Shown: positions 18,350 through 27,137 of the stretch, piece by piece
How the letters are laid out: each line of letters starts with the position of its first letter
Numbering within the stretch: position 1 is the first letter of the stretch
Origin: UBA2421 sp002343075
GTDB lineage: Bacteria; Planctomycetota; Phycisphaerae; Tepidisphaerales; Tepidisphaeraceae
Direction of reading: 5' to 3'
Length of the DNA stretch: 64,000 bases
NCBI GenBank assembly: GCA_937982565.1
Contig: CALJLN010000039.1
Span: forward strand, 1-64,000
Notes under the pieces: generated by a model
What the model saw: the letters and a program-made list of their open reading frames with translations, nothing else
The model's database searches: none
What the model was told of the DNA's origin: nothing
Position numbers and translations under genes: made by a program

Positions 18350-19114
18350 TTATTCCGTGGAATCCATCCCTGCTGCGCCGGAGTCGAGGAGCCAGGTGAC
18401 CGTCCCCCCGGCGGGGGAAGGATCAACCTGCTGAATCGGCAATCGGGCCGGGTCGCTCGGGCCTCCCAGCACCTCGGCCACCCGTGCCGCCTTATCTTTC
18501 CCGGCGCACAGAATCAGAATCTCGCGAGATCGATTGATAAATGGAAATGTCGTAGTGATGCGCCAATGCGTACCCTTGGGAATGGCGATCAGGCTGTAAT
18601 CATCGGGAATGCGATTGGCGACCACGCGATGCTGAGTCTCACTCACCGCAGGCGTGCCGGGGAACAGGCTTGCGGTGTGACCGTCGCCACCCATCCCAAG
18701 GAGCATGATGTCCGGGCCTTCATCGCCGAAGTGTTCCTTGAGCATCTGGCCGTACGACTTGGCGGCTTCCTCGGGATCGCCTTCGCCTTTCATGCGATAC
18801 ACCTGGCCGACTGGAATTGGAACCCGGCTGATCATCGCTTCATTGGCCATTCGATAGTTGCTGTCCAATGAATCCGGCGGCACGCATCGCTCGTCGCCGA
18901 AGTACAACTCAACATTTCGCCAGTCGATCTGCGATTTCCAAGCGTCCTCAGCCAGAAGCTCATACAACGCCTTGGGCGTGCTGCCTCCTGAAAGGAAAAG
19001 CGAAAACAGGTCACCATCCCTCTCACACTTCGCCGCAGTAGCAACGATTCGCCGGGCGGCCTCTTCAACCATTTCTGCTTGATCCTTGACGACTTTGATT
19101 GCGGGTGTAGCCAT
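18350..19114 (-). CDS. pgl: 6-phosphogluconolactonase
   Basis: 254 residues. It has the family motifs LFLSGGSTPKALYELL, a VELYFGDERCVPPDSLDSNYRMANEA-type region and LLGMGGDGHTASLFPG. It hydrolyses 6-phosphogluconolactone to 6-phosphogluconate, the second step of the oxidative pentose phosphate pathway. The ATG at 19114 is preferred to a TTG three codons earlier. It lies upstream of the methyltransferase gene on the same strand, with 75 bases between them. No zwf or gnd is in the window. Confidence 0.94.
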   Translation of the reverse strand: MATPAIKVVKDQAEMVEEAARRIVATAAKCERDGDLFSLFLSGGSTPKALYELLAEDAWKSQIDWRNVELYFGDERCVPPDSLDSNYRMANEAMISRVPIPVGQVYRMKGEGDPEEAAKSYGQMLKEHFGDEGPDIMLLGMGGDGHTASLFPGTPAVSETQHRVVANRIPDDYSLIAIPKGTHWRITTTFPFINRSREILILCAGKDKAARVAEVLGGPSDPARLPIQQVDPSPAGGTVTWLLDSGAAGMDSTE

Positions 19115-19309
19115 TGAGGTCAATTTTAGGCGCAGCGTCAGTCCGCCTCAATGTTGTAGCGCAGGTTACTTGCGAATGGCACTGAAACTCAATCATTCCC
19201 AGCGTCAAGCGGAATGGACAACCAGTGTTCCCGCGAGCCACCAAAATGAAGGCTTCCTAACATCGGGCGTGCGGCGGAAGTTGCGATACTCGATCGGGTT
19301 CACAGGTGG

Positions 19310-20878
19310 TTACCCAAGCGGGTGCGCAGGCTGCGGCAGCTCATCGTGAATCGTCTGCTGCTTTGGTTGATCGCCGTTGTAGCTGAACAGCATCATCTCT
19401 TCATCAATGCGCGCCTGCAGATGAACCGGCCTTTGCCAGATCCTCCAGACGTTCTTCAGCGTTTCAATGGCAAACTTGATCTCGATATCCTGACCGTTGT
19501 GCTTTTGAGCGAGGTATAGCTCTCCACGATTGCAGTAGTTGCCGTCGGCTACATAGATAAACGGGCGGCCCATGTTCGTCAGTTGATAGAGTAACGTATG
19601 CTTGATGCGCACCGGGTCGCGGCTGAGGATGCGCAACTGGCCGGTATGTGGATCACGGCCGTACTGATAGAACTTGTGCCTTTCGATGAACTCGGGCGTC
19701 ATGAATTCATCGATGAACTGAACATCGTTGTACACACGGCGTACCTCAAAGATCTTCTCTCTGCCGAGGCCGAGGCCCTTATCCCATTTTCTGCGCGCAC
19801 CGAGGTCTTCGCATTCGTCGTAATCCTTGCCGAACTTCCCCTTGTTCCATCGCTCTTCGATGTCACGAAACAACTCGATTCCAATCTTGTACGGGTTAAA
19901 ACCACCCGGCGGCATGTGGACCGTGCCACTGTGATGGTCGGCGTAATCAATCACCTCGGCGGCGGTCACGAAGTGCTTGCTCATCAGCGTGCTGTGCCAG
20001 TAGCTGGCCCAGCCTTCATTCATCACTTTTGTCATTCCCTGCGGCGCGAAGTAATAGGCTTCCTCTCGCACAATGCTCAGACAATCCGCCTGCCAATCGT
20101 CAAGCCGCGCGTGCTCCAGCAGATAGGCCAGCACGTCGCGCGTGGGCCGCGCCGGCGTGGAGTGACGCTGTCGGGCGGCATCTTCCTGCAATCGCTTAGA
20201 CTCCGCCGCCAGCTTCTCCGGCGGGTTCATCCAGCGATCGAGATAGTCTTTTGATTTAAACTTCGTGACCACCGGCCCCTGGCGCGAGGCAACATGACCG
20301 GTACCAGTCGCCCGCTGCGCCGTCTCCATCGGCCCGCGGTTGAGGAACATGCTGTGGGGGTCGATCAGATCTTCAACGCTCAGGCAGACATCCATCCACC
20401 GCTCGACGGTGTCGTAACCGTGCTGTTCGATGTATCGGCGGACTCGCGTGGCATGGTTGGCCATCTCGTCCATCATTTTGCGATTCGTCTGACTGAACCA
20501 GGCATTGTTCTTGAAAAAATCACAATGGCCGTACACATGCGCGATGACCAGCTTCTGATCGACCAGCCCGTTGCTCTCCTGCAGATAGGCGTAGCAGGGG
20601 TCGTTGTTGATCACCATCTCATAAATGCGGCCAAGGCCATAGTGATGTTGCTTCCGCAGGCGTTCATACTCCATCCCAAATCGCCAGTGTGGATACCGCT
20701 GTGGGAACCCACCGTAGGCAGCGATCTGGTTCATCTGCTCGTAGTCACACATCTCGAAAATAGTCGGATAGAAATCCAGTCCATACGACTTCGCTTGCTC
20801 GCGGATCAGCTTCTTCGCTGCGAGCAACTCGGGGGGGAAGGGGATGAGGGTGTGCTTGGGCATGGACCGCACTTTCAT
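19310..20878 (-). CDS. spoVR: SpoVR family protein
   Basis: 522 residues, the full length of the family. Characteristic stretches are FYPTIFEMCDYEQMNQIAAYGGFP near the N-terminus, FGMEYERLRKQHHYGLGRIYEM, IAHVYGHCDFFKNN, and EGWASYWHS in the middle, with an INPYKIGIEL-like segment (FNPYKIGIELF). In Bacillus SpoVR affects spore cortex. In non-sporulating bacteria it is co-expressed with PrkA and the DUF444 protein under stress, and its biochemistry is unknown. The ATG lies three bases after the stop of the PPOX gene, so translation is probably coupled. It is the last gene of the seven-gene prkA operon. Confidence 0.94.
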   Translation of the reverse strand: MKVRSMPKHTLIPFPPELLAAKKLIREQAKSYGLDFYPTIFEMCDYEQMNQIAAYGGFPQRYPHWRFGMEYERLRKQHHYGLGRIYEMVINNDPCYAYLQESNGLVDQKLVIAHVYGHCDFFKNNAWFSQTNRKMMDEMANHATRVRRYIEQHGYDTVERWMDVCLSVEDLIDPHSMFLNRGPMETAQRATGTGHVASRQGPVVTKFKSKDYLDRWMNPPEKLAAESKRLQEDAARQRHSTPARPTRDVLAYLLEHARLDDWQADCLSIVREEAYYFAPQGMTKVMNEGWASYWHSTLMSKHFVTAAEVIDYADHHSGTVHMPPGGFNPYKIGIELFRDIEERWNKGKFGKDYDECEDLGARRKWDKGLGLGREKIFEVRRVYNDVQFIDEFMTPEFIERHKFYQYGRDPHTGQLRILSRDPVRIKHTLLYQLTNMGRPFIYVADGNYCNRGELYLAQKHNGQDIEIKFAIETLKNVWRIWQRPVHLQARIDEEMMLFSYNGDQPKQQTIHDELPQPAHPLG

Positions 20879-20881
20879 CTG

Positions 20882-21439
20882 TTACGCCGTCGGTGGCGAG
20901 CCGTTCAGCCTCACGGGCAATCCATCGATACTACGGCTGTTGTTCTTCAGGCGGTACTCGTTCAACTCGGCGTCGCTCTTCCTTGAAACCCATTTCGCCA
21001 GTTCCTCCCGATGGGCAACGAACTGCATGCGGGGAACGCCGAAGCCGCAGGAGGTCTGCACTGAATCGATATGCAACGCAACAATCTGCCGAACCCCCGC
21101 CGCGGGGGTGAATCGGCCTATGAGTTCGTTCCACTTAGCATCGCCCGGCTGCACCACCTCAGCCTGGCCGTAGACACGAACTATGAGCGGCTTCTCACCA
21201 AAGCTACAAAACATCATTGTCAGCCGGCCGTCGTTCATAACATGGGCCGCCGTCTCATTGCCACTCCTGGTCATGTCGAGGTAAGCCACCGTCTTCTCGT
21301 CGAGGACACGAAGCGAATCAGTTCCCTTGGGCGATAAATTGACCCGACTCGCCGCCGCCGAAGATGCGACGAAGAACACCGGCTGCTCCCGGATAAAGTT
21401 GGAGAGATGCGATGTCAGTGAGTGTAGCAATGATCCCAT
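20882..21439 (-). CDS. Pyridoxamine 5'-phosphate oxidase-like (PPOX) protein
   Basis: 185 residues. The split-barrel flavin-binding pattern is visible: QPVFFVASSAAASRVNLSPKG, VLDEKTVAYLDMTRSGNETAAH and GRLTMMFCSFGEKPLIVRVYG. Such proteins bind FMN or F420 and reduce or oxidise small molecules, or act in heme handling. The substrate here is not predictable. GAGG eight bases before the ATG at 21439 supports this start over a TTG at 21451. It is nested between yhbH and spoVR with spacings of 8 and 3 bases, so it is clearly part of that operon, which is not its usual setting in Proteobacteria. Confidence 0.85.
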   Translation of the reverse strand: MGSLLHSLTSHLSNFIREQPVFFVASSAAASRVNLSPKGTDSLRVLDEKTVAYLDMTRSGNETAAHVMNDGRLTMMFCSFGEKPLIVRVYGQAEVVQPGDAKWNELIGRFTPAAGVRQIVALHIDSVQTSCGFGVPRMQFVAHREELAKWVSRKSDAELNEYRLKNNSRSIDGLPVRLNGSPPTA

Positions 21440-21447
21440 ATTGGGCC

Positions 21448-22536
21448 TCAATGTCCCTTCCCAAAAAAAGTCTTGATTGAATCGTAGATGTCGTCCTTCG
21501 AGTTCACGCGGCTGGTGAGCATCTTCTCGTGACCCTTCAGATGCTCGTGCAGCACGTTAATAAAATTGCCGGAACCGTACGCGCTCGCCACCTGGCAATA
21601 ACCGAACATGTTGCACATCGGGAGCAGATGATCCTTCAGCAGCTTAATGCAATCGCGGCTGTCGGCTTCGCTGCTGTTGTCGCCGTCGCTGAAATGAAAG
21701 AGGTAGATGTTCCACTCTTCAGGGGAATAGTGGCTGTCGAGCAGTTGCTTGCATGTCCGAAACGCGCTGCTGATCTTGGTCCCGCCGTCTTCTCGCAGGT
21801 GGTAGAATGTGTGTTTGTCCACCTCCTTGGCATTCACGTCGTGGACGATGTAGCGGCTCTCGATTCCCTCGTAATTCTTGCGCAGCCAGGTGTCTATCCA
21901 GAAGCTTTCCAGGCGAACCAGTTCTTTCTGCTCTTCTCCCATGCTGCCGCTGACGTCCATCATAAACACGATCAGCGCATTGCTCTGCGGACTCTTAATT
22001 TCTTTCCAGCTTCTGTAGCGAATGTCCTTCTTCTCGGGGATGATGACCGGGTTATCGGGATCATAATTCCCGGTCATAATCTGTCGCTTGATCGCTTCCT
22101 TAAAGCTCCGCTTGAAATGCCGCAGGCTTTCCGGGCCGACCCTGCGCAGTGACGAGTACTTTTCTCGCACTGTGGTAATTCTGTGCCGGCCCTTCGGCTC
22201 GATACGGGGAAGTTTCAACTCTTCAGCGAGTATCTCAGCCAGTTCGTCCAGCGTGAGATCAACTTCCATCAGGTGCTGTCCCTGCTGTTCACCTCCCTGA
22301 CCCTTTCCTTTGCCCACGGCTTGCCCCTCGTCCCCTTCGCCTGTTCCCACCCCTTGGCTGTTGTCGCCATAACGAAAATGCGGCAGGTCAATATTGCGTA
22401 CCGGAATGCTGATGAGGTGCTTGCCCTCCTTGCCGATCAGTTCGCCCTTGGAGAGAAATTTGCGCAAGTCGTCTCTGATTCGTCCTTTGACGATCTGCCG
22501 GAAGCGCTGATGATCTTTCTCAATCTTTAAGACCAT
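21448..22536 (-). CDS. yhbH: DUF444 (YeaH/YhbH) family protein with vWA-like domain
   Basis: 362 residues. It starts with the family signature DHQRFRQIVKGRIRDDLRKF, followed by a Gly/Gln-rich linker (about 58-90). The C-terminal half holds a von Willebrand A fold with the metal-site motif DVSGSMG at 194-200. YeaH is phosphorylated by or works with the PrkA/YeaG kinase in E. coli during stationary phase and nitrogen starvation. It starts 15 bases after the small membrane protein gene. Confidence 0.93.
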   Translation of the reverse strand: MVLKIEKDHQRFRQIVKGRIRDDLRKFLSKGELIGKEGKHLISIPVRNIDLPHFRYGDNSQGVGTGEGDEGQAVGKGKGQGGEQQGQHLMEVDLTLDELAEILAEELKLPRIEPKGRHRITTVREKYSSLRRVGPESLRHFKRSFKEAIKRQIMTGNYDPDNPVIIPEKKDIRYRSWKEIKSPQSNALIVFMMDVSGSMGEEQKELVRLESFWIDTWLRKNYEGIESRYIVHDVNAKEVDKHTFYHLREDGGTKISSAFRTCKQLLDSHYSPEEWNIYLFHFSDGDNSSEADSRDCIKLLKDHLLPMCNMFGYCQVASAYGSGNFINVLHEHLKGHEKMLTSRVNSKDDIYDSIKTFFGKGH

Positions 22537-22551
22537 GCTGTTCCACGCGCG

Positions 22552-22779
22552 CTACGCGGCGCGCTTTGCTAACAACCAAAGACCAATCAGCACGACGATT
22601 CCACTACCGACCAGGCCGACATAGGTCCCCACAGCGGCGTCGCGAATGGCGTCAGCCGGGCTACCCGTCGCCTCGGAAGCGAACATGCCAAACCGCGGGT
22701 CGGTCGCCCAGAAGAACATCACGCCGAGCGAGCCGACTATCAGCAGGCTAAATCCGGATCGTTTGGTGTCCCGGGTCAT
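22552..22779 (-). CDS. Small membrane protein in the prkA operon
   Basis: 75 residues with two hydrophobic helices (FSLLIVGSLGVMFFW and VGLVGSGIVVLIGLWLLAK) joined by a loop of about 25 residues. Not recognised. Its ATG overlaps the stop of the upstream gene in an ATGA arrangement at 22776-22779, and yhbH starts 15 bases after its stop. A structural or anchoring role for the kinase system is only a guess. Confidence 0.7.
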   Translation of the reverse strand: MTRDTKRSGFSLLIVGSLGVMFFWATDPRFGMFASEATGSPADAIRDAAVGTYVGLVGSGIVVLIGLWLLAKRAA

Positions 22780-22979
22780 GCTTCAACCTGTGCCAAGGCA
22801 TGCCGACCGCGAGCGGGGACTTCAATCTCGACGAAAAACGTCGATGGATATAGATAGTCCTCCATTTCTTCATCAATCACGCGAATATTCTGGAGGCCAT
22901 CATTCACCTCGGGCCGGATCACCTTATAGATCTTTCCGACCACCAGCGAAGCTTCGACGCCCGCGTTCTTCACGCACAT
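22776..22979 (-). CDS. Small conserved protein of the prkA operon (CVKNxGxEASL type)
   Basis: 67 residues from the ATG at 22979: it opens MCVKNAGVEASLVVGKIYKV, then has RVIDEEMEDYLYPSTFF and a short basic tail. This resembles small proteins of unknown function that I recall as common in Planctomycetota and Cyanobacteria. A longer frame reaches 23111, but it would overlap the next gene upstream and adds unrelated sequence, so the shorter form is annotated. No clear Shine-Dalgarno precedes 22979. Confidence 0.65.
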   Translation of the reverse strand: MCVKNAGVEASLVVGKIYKVIRPEVNDGLQNIRVIDEEMEDYLYPSTFFVEIEVPARGRHALAQVEA

Positions 22980-23028
22980 TGCACAGTACGGATAATGCTT
23001 ACGGCTCGAGATTCCGCTTGATTTCCCA

Positions 23029-23247
23029 CTAAACGCGGCCGACGCCGTGCGCTTCGTACCAGTGAATCTTCGCGTCGCCAATCCAGCCATCATCTCTCTC
23101 CACTCGGGCAATACCCTTTAGCTTCCGCCAATTCTTTCCGCCGTGCGCTTCGACCAGCCGTTTCAAAACCCGGATGCCGCGTCCTCTGGCAATCTCGGTC
23201 ACGCCTCGGATCCTACTCAGCAACTTAAAGTCGCGACGTTCCTCCAT
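23029..23247 (-). CDS. Small conserved protein of the prkA operon (HWYEAHGxG type)
   Basis: 72 residues. The core reads NWRKLKGIARVERDDGW and ends IHWYEAHGVGR, a pattern seen in small uncharacterised planctomycete and cyanobacterial proteins. A strong ribosome site, GGAGG, sits five bases before the ATG at 23247. It lies 30 bases after the prkA stop and 49 bases before the next small gene, so it is the second gene of the operon. The function is unknown. The mixed basic/aromatic content could suit nucleic-acid or protein binding. Confidence 0.7.
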   Translation of the reverse strand: MEERRDFKLLSRIRGVTEIARGRGIRVLKRLVEAHGGKNWRKLKGIARVERDDGWIGDAKIHWYEAHGVGRV

Positions 23248-23277
23248 GAACGCCTCCTCAAATCACTAAACATCAGA

Positions 23278-25350
23278 CTACTCGTCCTGCTTGCTGTCTC
23301 CTCGCGCAAAAATGCTCGCGACATAGTTCAACACATCGGTGGCACTGGTTTCATTATAGCCGAAGTACTTAATCAGCCGCTGCTTGACGACGTCGATCTT
23401 CTGCTGCGTTTCATCGTCAACAACGGAAGAAACAAGATTCTTCAGCTTGATGGTATCGCGCTGATCCTCGAACAGTTTGAGTTCCAGCGCTTTGAGCAAT
23501 CGAGCGTTGGTGCTGTATTCAAACTTCTTGCCATCGAGGGCCAGCGCCCCGATGTAGTTCATGATTTCCTGCCGAAAGTCATCTTTTCGGCTATCCGGGA
23601 TGTCGATTTTCTCTTCGATGGATCGCATCAATCGCTCATCCGGCTCTTCATCGCGACCGGTGTAGCGGTTACGGACACGCTCGTGTTGCGTGTAGGCTCG
23701 CACGCTCTCGATATAGTTGGTCGCCAGACGCTTGATGGCGTCCTCATCGGCGCTGATCGCCCGCTGCACTTCAGCCTTGAGAATGTCTTCATACTCTTCC
23801 CGCACGACCGCTAGCAGTTCGCGATAGTCCTTTTTCAGCTCTTCGTCCGTAATGAGCGAGTGGTGTGTCAAACCCCCTTCCAACTCATTCATCACCATGA
23901 ACGGGTTAATCGCTTTATCAAGCTGCGCCTGCTGGCTTACCAACGCGTTGCTGATTTTGTCCTGAATATAGCGGGGGCTGATGCCGGTCATGCCTTCGCG
24001 CGGGCTTTCTTCCTTCAGTTCTTTAATGCTGTCTTCCGTGAAGCCGGGAATCTGCTTGCCGTTGTACAGCTTCAGCTTCTGCACCTTGGTTATGCCGGCC
24101 TTTTTCGGCTCGCCGAGCCGGGTGAGCACAGCCCACATCGCTGCCACTTCAACCGTGTGCGGCGCGATGTGCATACCCCTGACGCGTTCGGGGCCGAAAT
24201 CTTTCAGGTAAATCTTGACTTCATCATCGAGCTTGATGTTGTACGGCACGTCAATCTTGATCGTCCGGTCACGAAATGCCTCCATCATCTCATTGCCTTG
24301 AAGCTTCTTGTATTCAGGCTCATTGGTGTGGCCCAGAATCACCTCGTCGATGTGCGTCTGCGCAAACTTCTTGGGCTTGATCATGTGCTCCTGGCTCGCG
24401 CCGAGCAGATCATAAAGAAATGCAACATCGAGCTTAAGTACTTCGATGAACTCGACAATTCCCCGGTTGGCGATGTTCAGTTCGCCGTCAAAGTTGAATG
24501 CGCGGGGGTCGCTGTCACTGCCATATTCGGCAATCTTGCGATAGTTGATATCGCCCGTCAGCTCGGTGCTATCCTGGTTCTTCTCATCCTTCGGCTGAAA
24601 CGTGCCGATGCCCCGTCGGTCTTTTTCGCTCAGGATCAGTCGTTTCACCTTCACATGATCCATGACCTTCTTCCAGTCGCCGCCGTACATTTCCATTAGC
24701 TCGTCCATGATCTTGCGGCAGAACGGGCAAACGTCGCCATAAAGCCGCAGGCGGTGGCCCTCGGGCAGTTTGTCGTTAATCTGCTCCAGCACTTCCGCTC
24801 TCGCTTCCTTGGGAATCAGCAGCAGCGGCTCTTCATGCATCGGGCAATCAAGAAAATGTTCGCCGTCGTCGTTATTCAGCTTATGCGGCAGTCGCCAGGA
24901 GTAGGTGAACAGCCGGCCGTCATCGGTGCGGCTATATGCTTCCAACCCCTTCTTCAGCAGCCTCGCAATGGTCGATTTTGAGGAACCTACAGGACCGTGT
25001 AGCAGAAGAATGCGCTTCTCCGTGCCATACCCCTGCGCCGCCGACTTGAAGAAGTCGACCAACTGCATCAGGGGCCGCTCCAGCCCAAAAATGGCATCGT
25101 GGCCACGGTCAACCGGATCACTGAAAAACTTATAGCGGGTGTACTCGTTTTTGAACTGAGTGAAGCTCTCGGTACCGTACGACAAAATCATGTCGTAAAC
25201 ACGTTGAAACGCATTGCGCGCAATTGTCGGATTGTCGGACACCAAGTCGAGATAGTCCCAGAACGTACCATCCCAATGCTGGTCGCGGTACTGACCAAGA
25301 TCGAGCTTGCGGTCGATGATCGAGAGGATCGGGTTTGCCTTGATAGCCAT
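23278..25350 (-). CDS. prkA: PrkA-type serine protein kinase / AAA+ protein
   Basis: 690 residues. It has a PrkA AAA domain with the P-loop GPVGSSKST at 119-127, the CPMHEEPL segment, a CPFCRKIM zinc-like pair and a C-terminal PrkA kinase-like region. A LTGDINYRKIAEYGSDSDPRAF-type stretch is diagnostic of PrkA. In E. coli YeaG it works in nitrogen starvation and stationary phase, together with YeaH. GGAG eight bases before the ATG at 25350 supports the start. The first gene of a seven-gene minus-strand operon ending with spoVR. Confidence 0.95.
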   Translation of the reverse strand: MAIKANPILSIIDRKLDLGQYRDQHWDGTFWDYLDLVSDNPTIARNAFQRVYDMILSYGTESFTQFKNEYTRYKFFSDPVDRGHDAIFGLERPLMQLVDFFKSAAQGYGTEKRILLLHGPVGSSKSTIARLLKKGLEAYSRTDDGRLFTYSWRLPHKLNNDDGEHFLDCPMHEEPLLLIPKEARAEVLEQINDKLPEGHRLRLYGDVCPFCRKIMDELMEMYGGDWKKVMDHVKVKRLILSEKDRRGIGTFQPKDEKNQDSTELTGDINYRKIAEYGSDSDPRAFNFDGELNIANRGIVEFIEVLKLDVAFLYDLLGASQEHMIKPKKFAQTHIDEVILGHTNEPEYKKLQGNEMMEAFRDRTIKIDVPYNIKLDDEVKIYLKDFGPERVRGMHIAPHTVEVAAMWAVLTRLGEPKKAGITKVQKLKLYNGKQIPGFTEDSIKELKEESPREGMTGISPRYIQDKISNALVSQQAQLDKAINPFMVMNELEGGLTHHSLITDEELKKDYRELLAVVREEYEDILKAEVQRAISADEDAIKRLATNYIESVRAYTQHERVRNRYTGRDEEPDERLMRSIEEKIDIPDSRKDDFRQEIMNYIGALALDGKKFEYSTNARLLKALELKLFEDQRDTIKLKNLVSSVVDDETQQKIDVVKQRLIKYFGYNETSATDVLNYVASIFARGDSKQDE

Positions 25351-25759
25351 GGTTGCACTCCAGTTCACAAACAGTTCCGTGCGATGCCGACGGCCGGCTC
25401 TCTCTGCATCGAACCAAAAGCGGCATCGAAAGAGCAGAATCGGGCAGCGGTGGCGAACGGAATATCAAAGAACGACCTGCGGGGGAGCCTTAGGAAGGTT
25501 ATCGGCACAACGATCGCGGCATGTTCACCGCAATCTGCGGGCAGGCAACGAATTGCTCATGCCGCCCGCCGTTTCGCCTTCCCTGGCCGCTCCCTCGAAC
25601 TATCCAATCATAGTACGGTAACCGCAGCGCGCGGTTCGTAAAGGGGTGGGATCGTGAAATCATTCACGACAAGCTTTTGAGCGACGGAAGCCAGAAAGAG
25701 TGAAACTCTTCGCAGCAATTGCGCCGACCGTTTGTGGCGCAGGAAAAAATGGCCGGAGC
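25351..25759. other. Spacer upstream of prkA
   Basis: 409 bases between prkA and the 3' end of the DUF1501 gene. It must contain the prkA operon promoter on the minus strand, but I see no clear hexamer pair. A six-base hairpin, AAGAGT-GAA-ACTCTT at about 25695-25710, has no strong T tract. No gene is convincing. Confidence 0.5.
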
Positions 25760-27052
25760 TTACGCGCGAAGAATCTGAAGCGGCTTAAATTGCTGGCCGA
25801 GAATCGGCTTGCTCGGCGCGTCCATCCATTGCTGCAGCACCGATGCATAGGCTTCGCGAAAATCGATGTGATAGCGCAAATCGCCCTGATCGAGCTGGGT
25901 GAGCGAAGGATGCTTGCCAATCACACCGCCCTTGACCGATTTACCAAAAAAGAACATGGGCGCGGCGGCGCCGTGATCGGTGCCGCCGGAGGCATTTTGG
26001 TCGACCCTTCGGCCAAACTCGCTGAAGGTCATCATGAGCACCCGGTCTTCGTTTTCCTGACGCTTCATATCTTTCCAGAATGCCGAGACGCCGGCAGCAA
26101 ACTGCTGCAGGAGTTGCTCGTGTCGCCCGCGCTGGTTGGCGTGCGTGTCAAACCCGCCGAGGCTGACATAGTAAACGCGCGTCGGTAGCTGGCCCGCGAT
26201 CATCGCGGCGATGGTGCGCAGGCCCTGCCCAAACTCGCCCCCGGGATATCGCGACGACGTCTGGTAGTTCTTCGCGATGCGCTGGATGTTGTCACTGCTC
26301 ACCTGCGCATCCATCGCGGTGCGGGTAAGAAACTGCAATTGTTCGTCCGCGGTGGCGACCTCGATCTGCTTTTTCGATGTGGCGGCATCAATGTGCTGTT
26401 TTCCCTCTCCAATGCCATTGACGCGTTCATATCCCGCGCGGTCGCGGCCGGCATACTTGTAGTTCTCCGGCTTCTCAAACGACAGCGGCGTGACGCGACT
26501 GCCGCGCATCGCCAGCGGGATGGAATCGCCAATATTCACGCCAGAATGGGGGTCGGTCCCGTCGCAGGTATTGTCAAAGAACCGCCCAAGCCAGCCATTG
26601 GTAGGCGTTTCGTGTTCCGGCTCGGCGGAGTGCCAGATGTCCATCGATCTAAAGTGGGAGCGATTGGGATTGGGATAGCCCACGCCCTGCACAATCGCCA
26701 TCATGTCGTCATCAAAGAGTTCCTTCACGGGCGCAAGATTCGGATGCAGCCCGATGTAGTCATTGATCTTCAGTACATCCGCGGCTTTGTGGGCCAGCGC
26801 GGGTCGGGCGCGATGATACGCGTCGTCGGCGTATGGAACGACTGTGTTCAGGCCGTCGTTGCCACCTGAAAGCTGGACGATGACCAGTATCTTTCCATTT
26901 TTCCCAGTGGCGGCCTGCGTGCGCGCGCCGTCCGCGGCCTGCATCATTGCCAGTGCCGTGTTATCCAGAAAAGTAGGGATCGTCCCCCCCGCGGCCAGCA
27001 ATGTCAGGCCGCGCTGAAGGAACAAACGACGGGTTGATAGATCATCAAGCAT
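25760..27052 (-). CDS. DUF1501 secreted protein
   Basis: 430 residues. The N-terminus STRRLFLQRGLTLLAAGG has the twin-arginine look of a Tat signal. The family core follows: ILVIVQLSGGNDGLNTVVP, YPNPNRSHFRSMDIWHSA, YVSLGGFDTHANQ and VLMMTFSEFGRRVDQNASGGTDHGAA. These resemble the alkaline phosphatase/sulfatase superfamily metal-site pattern, but no activity is established. The ATG at 27052 is chosen over an upstream in-frame start at 27169 that would overlap the DUF1800 gene. It follows DUF1800 by 85 bases, a pair that recurs in planctomycetes. Confidence 0.9.
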   Translation of the reverse strand: MLDDLSTRRLFLQRGLTLLAAGGTIPTFLDNTALAMMQAADGARTQAATGKNGKILVIVQLSGGNDGLNTVVPYADDAYHRARPALAHKAADVLKINDYIGLHPNLAPVKELFDDDMMAIVQGVGYPNPNRSHFRSMDIWHSAEPEHETPTNGWLGRFFDNTCDGTDPHSGVNIGDSIPLAMRGSRVTPLSFEKPENYKYAGRDRAGYERVNGIGEGKQHIDAATSKKQIEVATADEQLQFLTRTAMDAQVSSDNIQRIAKNYQTSSRYPGGEFGQGLRTIAAMIAGQLPTRVYYVSLGGFDTHANQRGRHEQLLQQFAAGVSAFWKDMKRQENEDRVLMMTFSEFGRRVDQNASGGTDHGAAAPMFFFGKSVKGGVIGKHPSLTQLDQGDLRYHIDFREAYASVLQQWMDAPSKPILGQQFKPLQILRA

Positions 27053-27137
27053 GTTGCTCGCTAGTTGCTGGTCGCCAGCTGGTGGTCGCAGCAGAGTCTT
27101 CCGCTGGCAACTATCAACGGGCAACCCGCAACTTCCT

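Noticed and set aside
19598..20254. 218-codon plus-strand frame antisense to spoVR
   Set aside because: It lies entirely opposite conserved SpoVR codons and has no family signature.
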